From positions 1-58,415 of the forward strand of contig URKJ01000030.1 of the NCBI GenBank assembly GCA_900548385.1: a stretch of DNA of 58,415 nucleotides, in the 5' to 3' direction. Every line of letters begins with the position of its first letter. The stretch's first letter is position 1. This document shows positions 1 through 8,791 of this stretch, in pieces. The notes below the pieces were generated by a model that saw only the letters and a list, made by a program, of their open reading frames with translations, had not been told where the DNA came from and ran no database searches. The position numbers and the translations under genes were made by a program. The DNA is from an uncultured bacterium. Its GTDB lineage: Bacteria > Verrucomicrobiota > Lentisphaeria > Victivallales > UBA1829.

Positions 1-244
1 AGATTTCATCTTTTTTTTGTAGTGGAATAATTTCATTTTCAAACGGGTAGTTCCATGCCAGGTTTTCACAATAAAGTTTTGTAAGTCCAATACCTCGTTC
101 AACAATAAGAATTACAGTATGATCGCCTTCTTGATATCCAAAATGAAAGCGATCAATAGAATAAAAACTAAAGCCGGTTCCAGAAATAACGCCTTGTTTA
201 TTGCGTGAAGTAAAGCGCATTACCTTGTTTTTACGCCAAAACAT
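1..244 (-). CDS. Truncated hypothetical protein (N-terminal 81 residues)
   Basis: An open minus-strand frame starts at the ATG at 244-242, preceded by a GAGG ribosome-binding site 8 bases upstream, and runs off the window edge. It begins MFWRKNKVMRFTSR and contains aromatic-rich, beta-looking segments (FSFYSIDRFHFGYQ, HTVILIVERGIGL). There is no signal peptide or transmembrane segment. I do not recognise the family. The size and style recall small immunity-like proteins of accessory islands, but this is only an impression. Its base composition is far more AT-rich than the metabolic genes further on, which fits horizontally acquired DNA. Confidence 0.6.
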   Translation of the reverse strand, partial: MFWRKNKVMRFTSRNKQGVISGTGFSFYSIDRFHFGYQEGDHTVILIVERGIGLTKLYCENLAWNYPFENEIIPLQKKDEI

Positions 245-364
245 ATTAATATCCTCTATATGTAATTGTAGATTTTATATATGGGATGTGTTCTTAAAGT
301 GTGTGGGAATAAATGATTCTTTTCCCTGTAAAAAACAGATGACACTTTTCTCCCGGTTAATAAA

Positions 365-406
365 TTGACAGTTAATATGATGCAACAATGCATCATATTC
401 TGTCAA
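365..406. repeat. 42-bp near-perfect inverted repeat
   Basis: The left arm begins TTGACAG and ends ATATGATGCA. The right arm begins TGCATCATAT and ends CTGTCAA. The arms match except for two extra bases in the left arm, with a 4-base centre. The outer ends read TTGACA on both strands, identical to a consensus -35 box, but neither strand has a clear -10 at the right distance. It could be an operator, an element end or an RNA hairpin. Confidence 0.7.
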
Positions 407-716
407 TAAGAATAAAATAGCATGAAGAAATCTGATTGCAAACTGGAATTGAAAAATAGACCAAGTTGTTGTAAAACTATTAAAAACCGTTTGTTATGTA
501 CAGGCAAGAATGGAAAGAAAGGGGCTCTAAAAAGTTTGGAAACTTTTTTTGCATATTATACTTTTTGTTAAAAGAGTCTTTTGAAATATTTCCTGGAAAT
601 TGTCATTTTTTGCCAGTGGGTATTCTGAGAAATGCTTCTGAGGCTTTGAAGCGAATAAAAAACATTTCAAAATATAAATTGTTGGCGATAAGGGCGGCTC
701 TAAGAGATAGACCGTT

Positions 717-742
717 GGGGGCGAATCTCGCTCTCTCCGCCA
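717..742 (+). other. tRNA-Ser-like 3' end remnant
   Basis: The stretch ends CGAATCTCGCTCTCTCCGCCA, which resembles the T-loop, acceptor strand, discriminator G and CCA of a bacterial tRNA-Ser. No matching 5' acceptor (GGAGAGA), D arm or anticodon arm lies upstream, and the TT of the T-loop is missing. At most it is a fragment. Such 3' scraps are left where elements integrate into tRNA genes, but this could be chance. Confidence 0.3.
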
Positions 743-952
743 TTTATTTTTCCTGATTTTCAGAAAAAGCCTATTCAATGATTTTCCATATTCATAGTTT
801 TTCCGTTCAAAACTTCAAGCGGTTGATAAATTTCCATTTGAACGATTCCCGGTCATGAAAGTTGCGATCTGTTTGATGTGACATCGGAGTTTATTGCCGG
901 AACTCTTTATCCTGTCAAAAAACATGGAAAAATCATTTTTCCGGTTTTCCGG

Positions 953-981
953 TTGCGATTTCCTTGGTAAGGTATTATATT
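953..981 (+). promoter_or_regulatory. Promoter for the methyltransferase gene
   Basis: TTGCGA (953-958), a 17-base spacer and TATATT (976-981) give a good sigma-70-type match. Initiation near 988 would leave a short leader before the GGAGG site of the gene at 1016. Confidence 0.5.
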
Positions 982-1015
982 ACTTTTGTTGTGTGTCATT
1001 AATGGAGGATTTCTC

Positions 1016-1798
1016 ATGTTCCAATGGAGTTCAGAGCAATATTTAAAATTTGCAGCAGAAAGAACCCAGCCTGCAATCGACTTGGCAAGACGACTTACAG
1101 CAGTCTCGCCTGAGCGAGTTCTTGACCTTGGATGTGGACCAGGCAACAGTACGGCTGTATTGAAAAAATATTTCCCCGCAGCAGAACTTCTGGGGGTCGA
1201 TAATTCCCCTGCAATGGTCGAACGGGCAAAACGGGATTATCCCGAGTTGTCGTTTCAGTTGTTTGATGCTGCCGATTCATTCAGTGAATTGGGTGTCCAA
1301 TGGGATGTGATCTTTTCCAATGCATGTCTGCAATGGGTTCCTGACCACCACGCTCTATTGGTGAAATTACTCGGCGCGTTGACAGACAACGGCGAATTGG
1401 CTGTACAAATCCCATTGCAGTCCAAAGCTCCGTTTCATGCTCTCCTTCGACGGATGGTTACGTCGGAACGATGGGCGTCGTTTTTCCCGGAAATACGCGA
1501 ATTTCATACTCTTGATGAATTGGAATATTGTGAACTGCTGCAAACATACGCCGGGGAATTTTCAATATGGGAAAGTGATTATTTTCATATTCTTGACTCA
1601 CCGCAGGCTGTGCTGCAATGGTATCAGGGAACAGGACTTCGCCCATATCTGAAGGCTTTGCCGCCGGAGCAACACCCGGAATTTGAGCAGGAAATTCTTT
1701 CCGGGATAGAATCCCTGTTTCCGCGGCTGCATGACGGATCCGTCGTGTTTAAATTTCCCCGGCTGTTTTTTATTGCCGGAAAAAAACGCCGTAAATGA
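1016..1798 (+). CDS. SAM-dependent methyltransferase, trans-aconitate 2-methyltransferase-like
   Basis: A 260-residue class I Rossmann methyltransferase. The SAM-binding motif I, VLDLGCGPGNST, lies at about residues 34-45, followed by the acidic loop LLGVDNSPAM and the post-motif FSNACLQWVPDH, typical of the Tam family. Tam methylates the spontaneously formed inhibitor trans-aconitate in the cytoplasm. The length matches Tam (about 250). I chose the ATG at 1016 because GGAGG lies 7 bases upstream; an in-frame start at 986 lacks a site. It is followed by a DNA alkyl-repair gene, perhaps co-transcribed. The SAM fold is certain, the exact substrate inferred. Confidence 0.8.
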   Translation: MFQWSSEQYLKFAAERTQPAIDLARRLTAVSPERVLDLGCGPGNSTAVLKKYFPAAELLGVDNSPAMVERAKRDYPELSFQLFDAADSFSELGVQWDVIFSNACLQWVPDHHALLVKLLGALTDNGELAVQIPLQSKAPFHALLRRMVTSERWASFFPEIREFHTLDELEYCELLQTYAGEFSIWESDYFHILDSPQAVLQWYQGTGLRPYLKALPPEQHPEFEQEILSGIESLFPRLHDGSVVFKFPRLFFIAGKKRRK

Positions 1799-1824
1799 AA
1801 GATGTATTATTTTGAGGTGTAAAC

Positions 1825-2358
1825 ATGCAGTATACGACAACTTATCATTCTCCGATAGGCGGTATTCTGTTGGCTGCCGATAAGACCGGCTTGACCGGCT
1901 TGTGGTTTGACGGTGAAAAGTTCTATGCACACAATCTGGACCCGGACCATGAAGAACGGGAAATTCCTGTTTTATCCGATACAAAACATTGGCTGGATCT
2001 TTATTTTTCCGGTCGGGAACCGGATTTCATGCCTCCGCTTCATGTGACCGGTTCGCCCTTTCAGATGGAAGTCTGGGAAATTCTGCGGAAAATTCCCTAT
2101 GGAGAAACAACTACATACGGAGAAATCGCAAGGCAAATCGCCGTAAAACGCGGATTGGCACACATGTCGGCGCAGGCGGTTGGCGGAGCTGTCGGACATA
2201 ATGAAATCTCCATTATAATTCCATGTCACAGAGTTGTCGGCACAAATAAAAGTTTAACAGGGTACGCCGGAGGTATTGATAAAAAGACAGCTCTTCTGAA
2301 ACTGGAAGGTGCTTACCAGGATGATTTTTTTGTACCCAGATACAGCACTGCTCCATGA
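1825..2358 (+). CDS. ogt: Methylated-DNA--[protein]-cysteine S-methyltransferase
   Basis: A 177-residue O6-alkylguanine-DNA alkyltransferase that removes alkyl groups from O6-guanine by suicidal transfer to its own cysteine. The active-site motif IIPCHRVVG is intact at about residues 131-139, preceded by the helix-turn-helix IPYGETTTYGEIA and the AQAVGGAVGHN segment; the binding-site glycine-rich YAGG follows. The N-terminal domain is present, so the protein is full length. GAGGTG precedes the ATG by 6 bases. It is 26 bases downstream of the methyltransferase and may share its transcript. The assignment to Ogt rather than the Ada C-terminal half rests on the stand-alone size. Confidence 0.93.
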   Translation: MQYTTTYHSPIGGILLAADKTGLTGLWFDGEKFYAHNLDPDHEEREIPVLSDTKHWLDLYFSGREPDFMPPLHVTGSPFQMEVWEILRKIPYGETTTYGEIARQIAVKRGLAHMSAQAVGGAVGHNEISIIIPCHRVVGTNKSLTGYAGGIDKKTALLKLEGAYQDDFFVPRYSTAP

Positions 2359-2716
2359 CGGAGAAGGTATTGATGAATGATGTCTGGCTTACAGGTTCGC
2401 AAAATGGCGGCTGTTTTTCAGACTCAAAAACCGTTCTATTGCAACAAACGGAAAGGGGGAATGAGGCAGGGGAGATATTTTTCACCCGGTTCCCCGATTT
2501 CTGTGAGATTCCTTTGGAACATCGCACGTTTCTTTTTTGATGGTTCTTTCGGCGTTTTTCTCTCTTTCCGAAGTTATGAAATTAGTGTATAGAGGGTGCA
2601 ACTTTTTGTATTATGCTGGTTACCCAACTTTCCGCCGCTTGCAATCGACAATCTGCAGAGTATAGTAATTCCAAAAGAGCGTTTATGGTGCTTTTCATGA
2701 TAAACAGGAGTCAGGC
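2359..2716 (+). other. Intergenic region, no supported gene
   Basis: About 360 bases between ogt and the next gene. Two overlapping plus-strand frames of 61 and 71 codons are present but show no domain, signal peptide or good ribosome-binding site. I see no strong terminator or clear promoter. It may contain the remains of a small gene. Confidence 0.4.
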
Positions 2717-4060
2717 ATGATGTTCAGAAGACAAATCTTTATTTTACTGTTGTTTTCTTTTCTTATCTTTGCTCAGGGAACAGAATTAAAGACAGATCCT
2801 GAACGTTTCCAAACCCTCTGTACAGCTTTTCTGAATGGTAATCTGGATACACTCTTTTTTCATTCCTCTCCGGAAATGAAACAGACAATCAAGAATGGAA
2901 CGCTGGCGCTAAGCATCCTCCAGATTTCAACGATGTTCGGTAAACTGTGCTCTCTGGAGGGAAAACCGGAGAAAGTAACAACTGTCAACGGAATTACAAT
3001 TTTTGTGCAGGCCGCCAAACTGGAACGGCAGAATCTGAACTGTTTTCTCAGTATTGATCCGAATGGAAAACTTTGTGGATTTTATGTCCGTCCACAGCAG
3101 AAAAAAACGGAATGGATCCCTCCTGCCGGAAAGCAGAAAATCAAAACCGGGGCGGAATCCTCTTTTGTGGAACGTGAAGTCAAAATAGGAAAGTCTTCCT
3201 CACTTCCCGGCACCTTGACGCTGCCCCGGGGGAAAGCACCGTATCCAGCAGTTATTCTGATTCACGGTTCGGGTCCGAATGACCGGGATGAAACGATCCA
3301 GGCAAACAAGCCTTTCCGTGATCTTGCCGGACTGCTGGCGGAGCGGAATATTGCCGTCCTGCGTTATGACAAACGCACATTTGTTTATCCGAAAGAGTTC
3401 CGGAACCGTTCGTCTGTTACGATTGACGATGAAATCGTCAATGATGTTTTGGAGGCTGTCGATTTTTTGCGGAACATTCCGGAGATTGATCCGAATGCGA
3501 TCTGGCTTCTCGGACACAGCCTCGGGGGAATGATGCTTCCGCGCATTGCTTCAAAGACCGCAGTCCCGGCGGGGTATCTTTTTGTGGCGGCGCCCGCCAC
3601 TTCCCTGCCTGATGTAATAGAGGAACAGGGAATCTATCTGCTCAATCAGAACAGCTCTCTCCCGGAAATAGAAAAAAAGAGAGCGTTGGATGCTTTGAGG
3701 AAACAGACGGAGATCCTGAAAAATCCAGCCGAAACGTCTCTTACCGGGCCGATGTCCGCCTACTGGAAAGATCTGAGCACTTACAAGCAGATCACTATGG
3801 CGAGAAAGATCAAGTGTCCGATGTTGTTTTTGCAGGGAAAACGCGATTTTCAGGTCCGGCCGCACCATCTGGAGCTCTGGAAGGAAGCGTTGCACGGCTT
3901 GCCGCACTGTCGCTTCATTCTCTATGACGATCTGAATCATCTGATGCTGCCGGGCAAAGGAACTCCCGGCATGGCGGAATACGCAATTCCATCCAAAGTC
4001 CCTGCCAAGGTGGCAGACGACATTGTAACCTTCCTCCGGCAAAGAGAAGATGCGAATTGA
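2717..4060 (+). CDS. Secreted alpha/beta hydrolase with DUF3887-like N-terminal domain
   Basis: A 447-residue exported hydrolase. An N-terminal signal peptide (FILLLFSFLIFAQG) is followed by a roughly 110-residue domain resembling DUF3887, then an alpha/beta-hydrolase core. The oxyanion region is HGSGPNDRDE, the nucleophile elbow GHSLGGM with serine at about residue 268, the acid the aspartate of LQGKRDF, and the base the histidine of DLNHLM. All three catalytic residues are present. Such proteins act as esterases or peptidases of unknown natural substrate in the periplasm. AGGAG lies 6 bases before the ATG; a second ATG follows directly. Its 3' end overlaps an upstream reading of the next gene, suggesting coupling. 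Confidence 0.8.
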   Translation: MMFRRQIFILLLFSFLIFAQGTELKTDPERFQTLCTAFLNGNLDTLFFHSSPEMKQTIKNGTLALSILQISTMFGKLCSLEGKPEKVTTVNGITIFVQAAKLERQNLNCFLSIDPNGKLCGFYVRPQQKKTEWIPPAGKQKIKTGAESSFVEREVKIGKSSSLPGTLTLPRGKAPYPAVILIHGSGPNDRDETIQANKPFRDLAGLLAERNIAVLRYDKRTFVYPKEFRNRSSVTIDDEIVNDVLEAVDFLRNIPEIDPNAIWLLGHSLGGMMLPRIASKTAVPAGYLFVAAPATSLPDVIEEQGIYLLNQNSSLPEIEKKRALDALRKQTEILKNPAETSLTGPMSAYWKDLSTYKQITMARKIKCPMLFLQGKRDFQVRPHHLELWKEALHGLPHCRFILYDDLNHLMLPGKGTPGMAEYAIPSKVPAKVADDIVTFLRQREDAN

Positions 4061-4130
4061 GCGATATTCGCTGTTTCCCTTCCGGGGGCTGGCTGATTTC
4101 CGGGAAAAATTGTCCGACGAGGAGCGGGGT

Positions 4131-4559
4131 ATGCTATTAAGAGGATTTCCGATTGTCTTTGCCGCAGGGCTACTGCTCTTTTGCGGATGTGAGCATGCTC
4201 CAATTCCGGAGGAAATATTGGTGAAAACTGCCTGGTTTCAGAAACAGCAGGAGCTTGTTCTCGAAAATAATAACGGTACAATCAGCGGATTGCTCGCAGA
4301 ACAGAGGATCATTGTCGGGAAAATTACGAAGAGGCTTTCCAATGATACTTTTCTGGTCTGCGGGAAAACTCTGTTTCATAAAGATTCCATCCGTTTTCCC
4401 GATGCCGAAACAGCCGCAAAAGTCAATGTCGGAGAGTGGTTTGCCGCACGGGTCCAGCGTGATCCCAAAGGCCGCGCACCGTTGGTTCTTGAGTACCGGG
4501 AATTGACGGTCAATACGGCTTCTCCTCCGGAAGAATTTTTCCGGTCTGTGAAGAGATGA
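4131..4559 (+). CDS. Putative lipoprotein of unknown function
   Basis: A 142-residue protein with a signal peptide ending in the lipobox LLFCGC, so cleavage and lipidation before that cysteine are expected. The mature part is mixed alpha/beta with segments such as IIVGKITKRL and VGEWFAARVQRD that could form a small OB-like barrel, but I do not recognise a family. I chose the ATG at 4131 because GGAG lies 6 bases upstream and the protein then begins directly with the signal peptide. A longer in-frame start at 4050 would overlap the hydrolase and put 27 residues before the signal. It probably belongs to the same transcription unit as the hydrolase. Confidence 0.65.
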   Translation: MLLRGFPIVFAAGLLLFCGCEHAPIPEEILVKTAWFQKQQELVLENNNGTISGLLAEQRIIVGKITKRLSNDTFLVCGKTLFHKDSIRFPDAETAAKVNVGEWFAARVQRDPKGRAPLVLEYRELTVNTASPPEEFFRSVKR

Positions 4560-4685
4560 TCCGCTCCGGCATTGAACAGAAATAGAATTTGAACGTCAAC
4601 ATTCCGGGAGATCGTGATTTCGTTACGATTTTCAACGGAACTCCGGAAAATGCAGTTTTGTTCCCGGAATGCCGACTGCAATATT

Positions 4686-7600
4686 CTATTCGCGCGTCAG
4701 ATGATACGCCATGACACCGCCCGGAAACGAATGCGTATCAATTTTGAATCGATAGAAGTCTTTGTGGAAGCTCCCGCTTATTTTACCGTAAGGCATTCCA
4801 TCGCAGTCGAGCGCGGTGACGGTGCAGGGACGGTCCGTGACGAACTCCACGATTGCGCTTCCTTTCCGGACCAGAAGCGGAAGATTGCCGCGGTAGTGAA
4901 CGGTCCGCCGGCTTGCATTTCCGAATTTCAACCCGGAACTGGCAACATTTGTCAGGTGAAGAAGCAGAATGGATTTGCTTCGGGCAAGTTCTTTGCCGTC
5001 GAGCGAGATTGCAGAGACGGTCTGAAACCCTTCCGCATTTTTGATGCGCAGGTTTTTCGCGGAGAGATTTCCGGATTTCAGTGTAACGGATTCCGTACGG
5101 GGAGAAGTGACCGTAAAGGTGTTTTTTCTGGCGTCGAGCCGGAGTTCTCCGGTGTCGCTGATTGCAATTTTATTCCGGTTCGCCTGTTCCCAGCGTTTGG
5201 CTATTTCCCGGTTCTTCAGTCGTGACGGATTGACGGCGTCCTCCGGAGAAAGGCGGATGATATCCGGAGAGTTGCCGGCAGCGTCCTCCGGCATGGAACC
5301 GATTGCCGTGATCAGTCCGAGCGTTTTGAATTCGACCGGAAATCCGGAAATCTGGTTCTGCTCGAAACAGTTCCGTGAGACTTGATAGGAATAGACCGTT
5401 TTTGCGGTTTGAACATCGCCGCGGGAGAACATCGCGATCGTGATGCGGTCTGAGAGTTGTGCCATCGGATCGTTGTTCGCGTTGAAGCCGTAGGCGCTCA
5501 CAAGCTGTCTGATGTCGCGGTCGCTGTGACTCCATGCGAACCGGTAGAGTGCGCTCCAGTTCTGAAGGGCCGCGTATCCGCCGATCAGCGGGCCTGCCTC
5601 GGCGCGGTAGATATTCGGGTTGCAGTAGTTGAATTCTGTCACGAGGAACGGTTTGTCCGTCAGGCGCGTTGGCATGATGTCCCTGGGGACTTCCGCCATG
5701 CGATTGATGGCGGAGGACTGCTGGTAGAAGAATGGCAGAGCCCACCGTTTTTCCGGAAATTCCGGATGATCGAAATAGGCGTGATTGTCCACTGCGTCGA
5801 ACCGTTCGCGGAGCAGGGTGAGAGGACGCTCGCGCCCGCAGTTCAGGCTTGTGACCAGCGTTTTCATTTTGAGTTCCTCCTTTACAAAGCGGATCTGTTC
5901 GCTCAGAACTGCATCCTGGAGTTCATGCAGGAACTTGCGGAAAACTGGATTGTCATTCGACGCCGCTGATTCCGGGAGATTCCGTTCGGCACAGTACTTC
6001 CGGAATCGTTCACGATAGAGACGGATTGACGTTTTATGGCGGTTCCAGTAAAGCGTCAGAGGTTCCTCGTTGATCATGTTGACGCAGTACAGCGCGGGTT
6101 CATCCGCCCAGCGCAGTCCGGTATAGGGGTTCCTGTGTGTCAGCCACTGCCGGACGAATTGTTTCCAGTTTTCCATTGCCGCGGAGCTGACGGGGATCAG
6201 CATCTTCATCTGCGCCTGATCGTAAAAATCGCATTCCGGAATCTGATCTCCGGACCGGAAACTGCGGTTCGTATGAAAGTCTGTTGTGACATAGATTCCC
6301 TTTTCTTTCATACGGAAGACCAGGTAATCCAGCTTGTCCAGCATCTCGAAATCCAATGTGAGCGAATTCCGCACATTTTTGTAGTCCCGGTTAGTCAGCC
6401 GCGTGTCGTGATGGTGAATTCTGACACTGTTATATCCGCAGAATGCGAGATAATCCGCGAGCCCGTCCACTTCTTTCCGGGACAGGTAGTTCGCCGAACC
6501 GCAAAGATTGATCCCGTAGAGACGGATTCGCTTGTCCGGAGCATTTTCAAATGTCAGCGTACCATCCGCCGCCGGACGGATGAATCCGTATTTTCCGGCG
6601 GGAGCGTCCAAAAGGCGGGAGAAGTCCAACGGGGAACCTTTCGTGAGGGTTCTTTTGTAATTGAGCCGCTTCCACTGCGCATTTTCCCGGATTTCGAGCG
6701 GTTTGCTGTCTGCGGATACAAGATGGATCGGCTGTGCGGAGAGGGTTACGCCGGCGATCATCCAGACCGCATTTTGCGGCACGATCTTAAACCGGAGTGA
6801 TTTCGGCGCCCGTTTTTTCAGAGGGAAACTTGTAATGTAGAGTCCGACGGCCGTTTCCGGGAGCTCGGCACTCCAGGCGACAACCCGTCCGTCCTCGTCG
6901 CCGGGATTATGCCAGTTTCCGCAATGTTTTCTGGAGATTACCGGGATTTTCTCGGATGAGCCATCCGCGTATTCGGCGGTCAGGACACCCAGAGTTTCTC
7001 CCCGTTTCGGCGTCCAGGCGGATGCATGCAGCAGATTGACCGCTCCGGCGTTGTTTTCCGGCAGAGCGAGTGAAATTTCCGGTTCGGTGAATTTCCGGTT
7101 CCGGCCACTGACCACGATGGCGCCGCGCCCGCTATTTTTTGTTTCGTCAAGAATATTGAATTCGAGTGCTCCGAATCTGAGTGTACCGGGCGGCAGCATG
7201 CGCAAATCGTTTTCCGGTCCCTGATCGGTCCACCCGCCTTTACCGTCTCCTGCGATCTCGTCGCGGAATCCAGCGTTGGCGAAACGGGCGAGATCGACTT
7301 TGCCGGTCGCAACCGGTTCAACTTTGAGATCCAGCATGAGCCGGGATGTCGTAATGATTCCTGTATCCGGAGTTGCCTTGAACCGGACGGAATAGGTGTC
7401 GTTGCCGAATTTGCTGTTGTCCTGCAGAAGCAGGTTAAGCGGTTTGCCGGAAACCGTGACGCGGAAGCCGTTGGCGGTGGTGAAAGAGAACGTTTTCGCG
7501 TTGGCTTTGGCGATTGGAACCGTTTTATTTTTTACGGGGAGCATCACCAGTTTGCCATCGACGTAAACGGCGAGCTTTCGGCGGGGCAGCTGAAAAACTC

Positions 7601-7946
7601 CATGGAGGGAGTTGAGTTTTACGCCGTTGGAAAATTCTGCCCGGAACTGAACTCGGAACGTGTTTTTCCCGGTCGGTTCGACCGTTTCTGTGAGAACGGC
7701 GGTTTCTCCTCCGACCTGCAACGCTCCGGTTAATTTAATGCCGTTCCGACTGCATTCTCCTTTTTTTCCGGACAAATTTCTGTTGTCGAATAAACTCCAG
7801 TTTTCGGTGGCGCCCTGCAACCGGAATTCCGCATCCTCAATGCGGAAAGTTCCATCGGGGTTCAGTTGAATCATCTGCGGCAGTTCCTCCGCGTGGAGCG
7901 GCAGGAGACCAAGCAGCGGGAAAAGCAAAAAAAGAAACGGTTTCAT
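4686..7946 (-). CDS. Large secreted GH-A clan glycosidase (GH5-like)
   Basis: A 1086-residue exported protein with a clean signal peptide (FLFLLFPLLGLLPLHAEE). Residues up to about 430 look like beta-sandwich accessory domains. A TIM-barrel follows, entered by RLYGINLCGSAN and HHHDTRLT, with the probable acid/base glutamate in CVNMINEEPL and nucleophile in LVTEFNYCNPN, both present. The C-terminal sandwich contains LLVRKGSA. The catalytic and C-terminal parts are paralogous to the enzyme at 13190-15367. It is the last gene of a minus-strand operon starting with the dehydrogenase at 12129, 21 bases after a pseudopilin. The substrate cannot be read from the sequence; the family may be unclassified within GH-A. 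Confidence 0.75.
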   Translation of the reverse strand: MKPFLFLLFPLLGLLPLHAEELPQMIQLNPDGTFRIEDAEFRLQGATENWSLFDNRNLSGKKGECSRNGIKLTGALQVGGETAVLTETVEPTGKNTFRVQFRAEFSNGVKLNSLHGVFQLPRRKLAVYVDGKLVMLPVKNKTVPIAKANAKTFSFTTANGFRVTVSGKPLNLLLQDNSKFGNDTYSVRFKATPDTGIITTSRLMLDLKVEPVATGKVDLARFANAGFRDEIAGDGKGGWTDQGPENDLRMLPPGTLRFGALEFNILDETKNSGRGAIVVSGRNRKFTEPEISLALPENNAGAVNLLHASAWTPKRGETLGVLTAEYADGSSEKIPVISRKHCGNWHNPGDEDGRVVAWSAELPETAVGLYITSFPLKKRAPKSLRFKIVPQNAVWMIAGVTLSAQPIHLVSADSKPLEIRENAQWKRLNYKRTLTKGSPLDFSRLLDAPAGKYGFIRPAADGTLTFENAPDKRIRLYGINLCGSANYLSRKEVDGLADYLAFCGYNSVRIHHHDTRLTNRDYKNVRNSLTLDFEMLDKLDYLVFRMKEKGIYVTTDFHTNRSFRSGDQIPECDFYDQAQMKMLIPVSSAAMENWKQFVRQWLTHRNPYTGLRWADEPALYCVNMINEEPLTLYWNRHKTSIRLYRERFRKYCAERNLPESAASNDNPVFRKFLHELQDAVLSEQIRFVKEELKMKTLVTSLNCGRERPLTLLRERFDAVDNHAYFDHPEFPEKRWALPFFYQQSSAINRMAEVPRDIMPTRLTDKPFLVTEFNYCNPNIYRAEAGPLIGGYAALQNWSALYRFAWSHSDRDIRQLVSAYGFNANNDPMAQLSDRITIAMFSRGDVQTAKTVYSYQVSRNCFEQNQISGFPVEFKTLGLITAIGSMPEDAAGNSPDIIRLSPEDAVNPSRLKNREIAKRWEQANRNKIAISDTGELRLDARKNTFTVTSPRTESVTLKSGNLSAKNLRIKNAEGFQTVSAISLDGKELARSKSILLLHLTNVASSGLKFGNASRRTVHYRGNLPLLVRKGSAIVEFVTDRPCTVTALDCDGMPYGKISGSFHKDFYRFKIDTHSFPGGVMAYHLTRE

Positions 7947-7967
7947 AAATTTTCCTCGTGAGGGGAT

Positions 7968-8768
7968 TTACTGGTAGCGCCGGGGATACTGGGTGGCGGG
8001 ATAGGGAAGCCCTTCGGGAGTGACGAATTGACGGATATTCGAGGTCCCCTCGGTCAGTGCTTTGGCGGACTGGTTTGCCACATGACCGTCCATGAAAGAG
8101 ACGTTCGCCCTCATGTCATGTCCAAGGAGGAGTCCCGTTTTGCTGTCCGTAACCTTATGCGGATAAAACGCATAGGAGGGATATCCGTAATTCGCGTGGG
8201 TGTTCATGTAACCGGAATCGGCGTTCATGACGGTTCCGGACGGGCGTTTCATTTTGACCAGTTTGTAGAATATTTCATTATATGTACCCGGTTTCTGATA
8301 GAATATGAAATCTCCCAGAGCCTCTTTTTTCTTCGGACAGGCGACCCTGTAATCGTGATCCTCGTACCAGTGTGCCATGCCGTAAACCCGGAATTTTATC
8401 TTTCCTCCCGTTTCGGGGGAGGGGACATTTTTTTGTTTCGGGCAGATGAAAAGGGGGGAATAAAGTCCGGGATACCCGCCGAGGATCATCTCTTTGCTCG
8501 GAACATACTTGAGTTCCATGAGAACTCCTGCATAAGAATATTGATATTCTCCGATTACTGCATGAAAAACGAGGTTGTCTTCATAGTCGTTCGCATAGGA
8601 TAACTGAGCCGTTGCAATCTGTTTGATATTGCCGATGCAGAAAGCACTTTGGGCTTTTTCTCTTGCTTTGTTCAACGCAGGCAGCAGCAGGGCTGCGAGG
8701 ATGGAGATGATCGCCACTACGATGAGGAGCTCTATGAGCGAGAATCTGTACAGTTTTTTTGTTTTCAT
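7968..8768 (-). CDS. Pseudopilin with H-X9-DG C-terminal motif
   Basis: A 266-residue type II secretion/type IV pilus-like pseudopilin. The prepilin segment FSLIELLIVVAIISILAALLLPAL follows a short basic leader, with the conserved glutamate at position 5 of the mature helix. The residue before the phenylalanine is arginine rather than the usual glycine. The C-terminal H-X9-DG motif is intact (HDMRANVSFMDG). Proteins of this kind are inner-membrane anchored after prepilin peptidase processing and expand greatly in Lentisphaerota and Planctomycetota. It lies between the PfkB kinase (gap 23) and the glycosidase (gap 21), so it is probably co-transcribed with both. Confidence 0.88.
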   Translation of the reverse strand: MKTKKLYRFSLIELLIVVAIISILAALLLPALNKAREKAQSAFCIGNIKQIATAQLSYANDYEDNLVFHAVIGEYQYSYAGVLMELKYVPSKEMILGGYPGLYSPLFICPKQKNVPSPETGGKIKFRVYGMAHWYEDHDYRVACPKKKEALGDFIFYQKPGTYNEIFYKLVKMKRPSGTVMNADSGYMNTHANYGYPSYAFYPHKVTDSKTGLLLGHDMRANVSFMDGHVANQSAKALTEGTSNIRQFVTPEGLPYPATQYPRRYQ

Positions 8769-8791
8769 AGCTGTATCCTTTATTTTAATGA

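Larger units (their letters stand above)
245..1015. other. AT-rich intergenic stretch, no convincing gene
   Basis: About 770 bases without a supportable gene. Two opposing ORFs of 86 and 83 codons overlap each other here and have no family resemblance. The stretch holds a 42-bp near-palindrome (365-406), a short AT hairpin followed by a T-run (529-548), a tRNA-Ser-like 3' fragment (717-742) and a promoter for the next gene (953-981). It looks like decayed island DNA at a boundary with the host backbone. Confidence 0.5.

Noticed and set aside
717..742. A complete tRNA-Ser gene
   Set aside because: Only the 3' end is visible; no D arm, anticodon arm or 5' acceptor strand.
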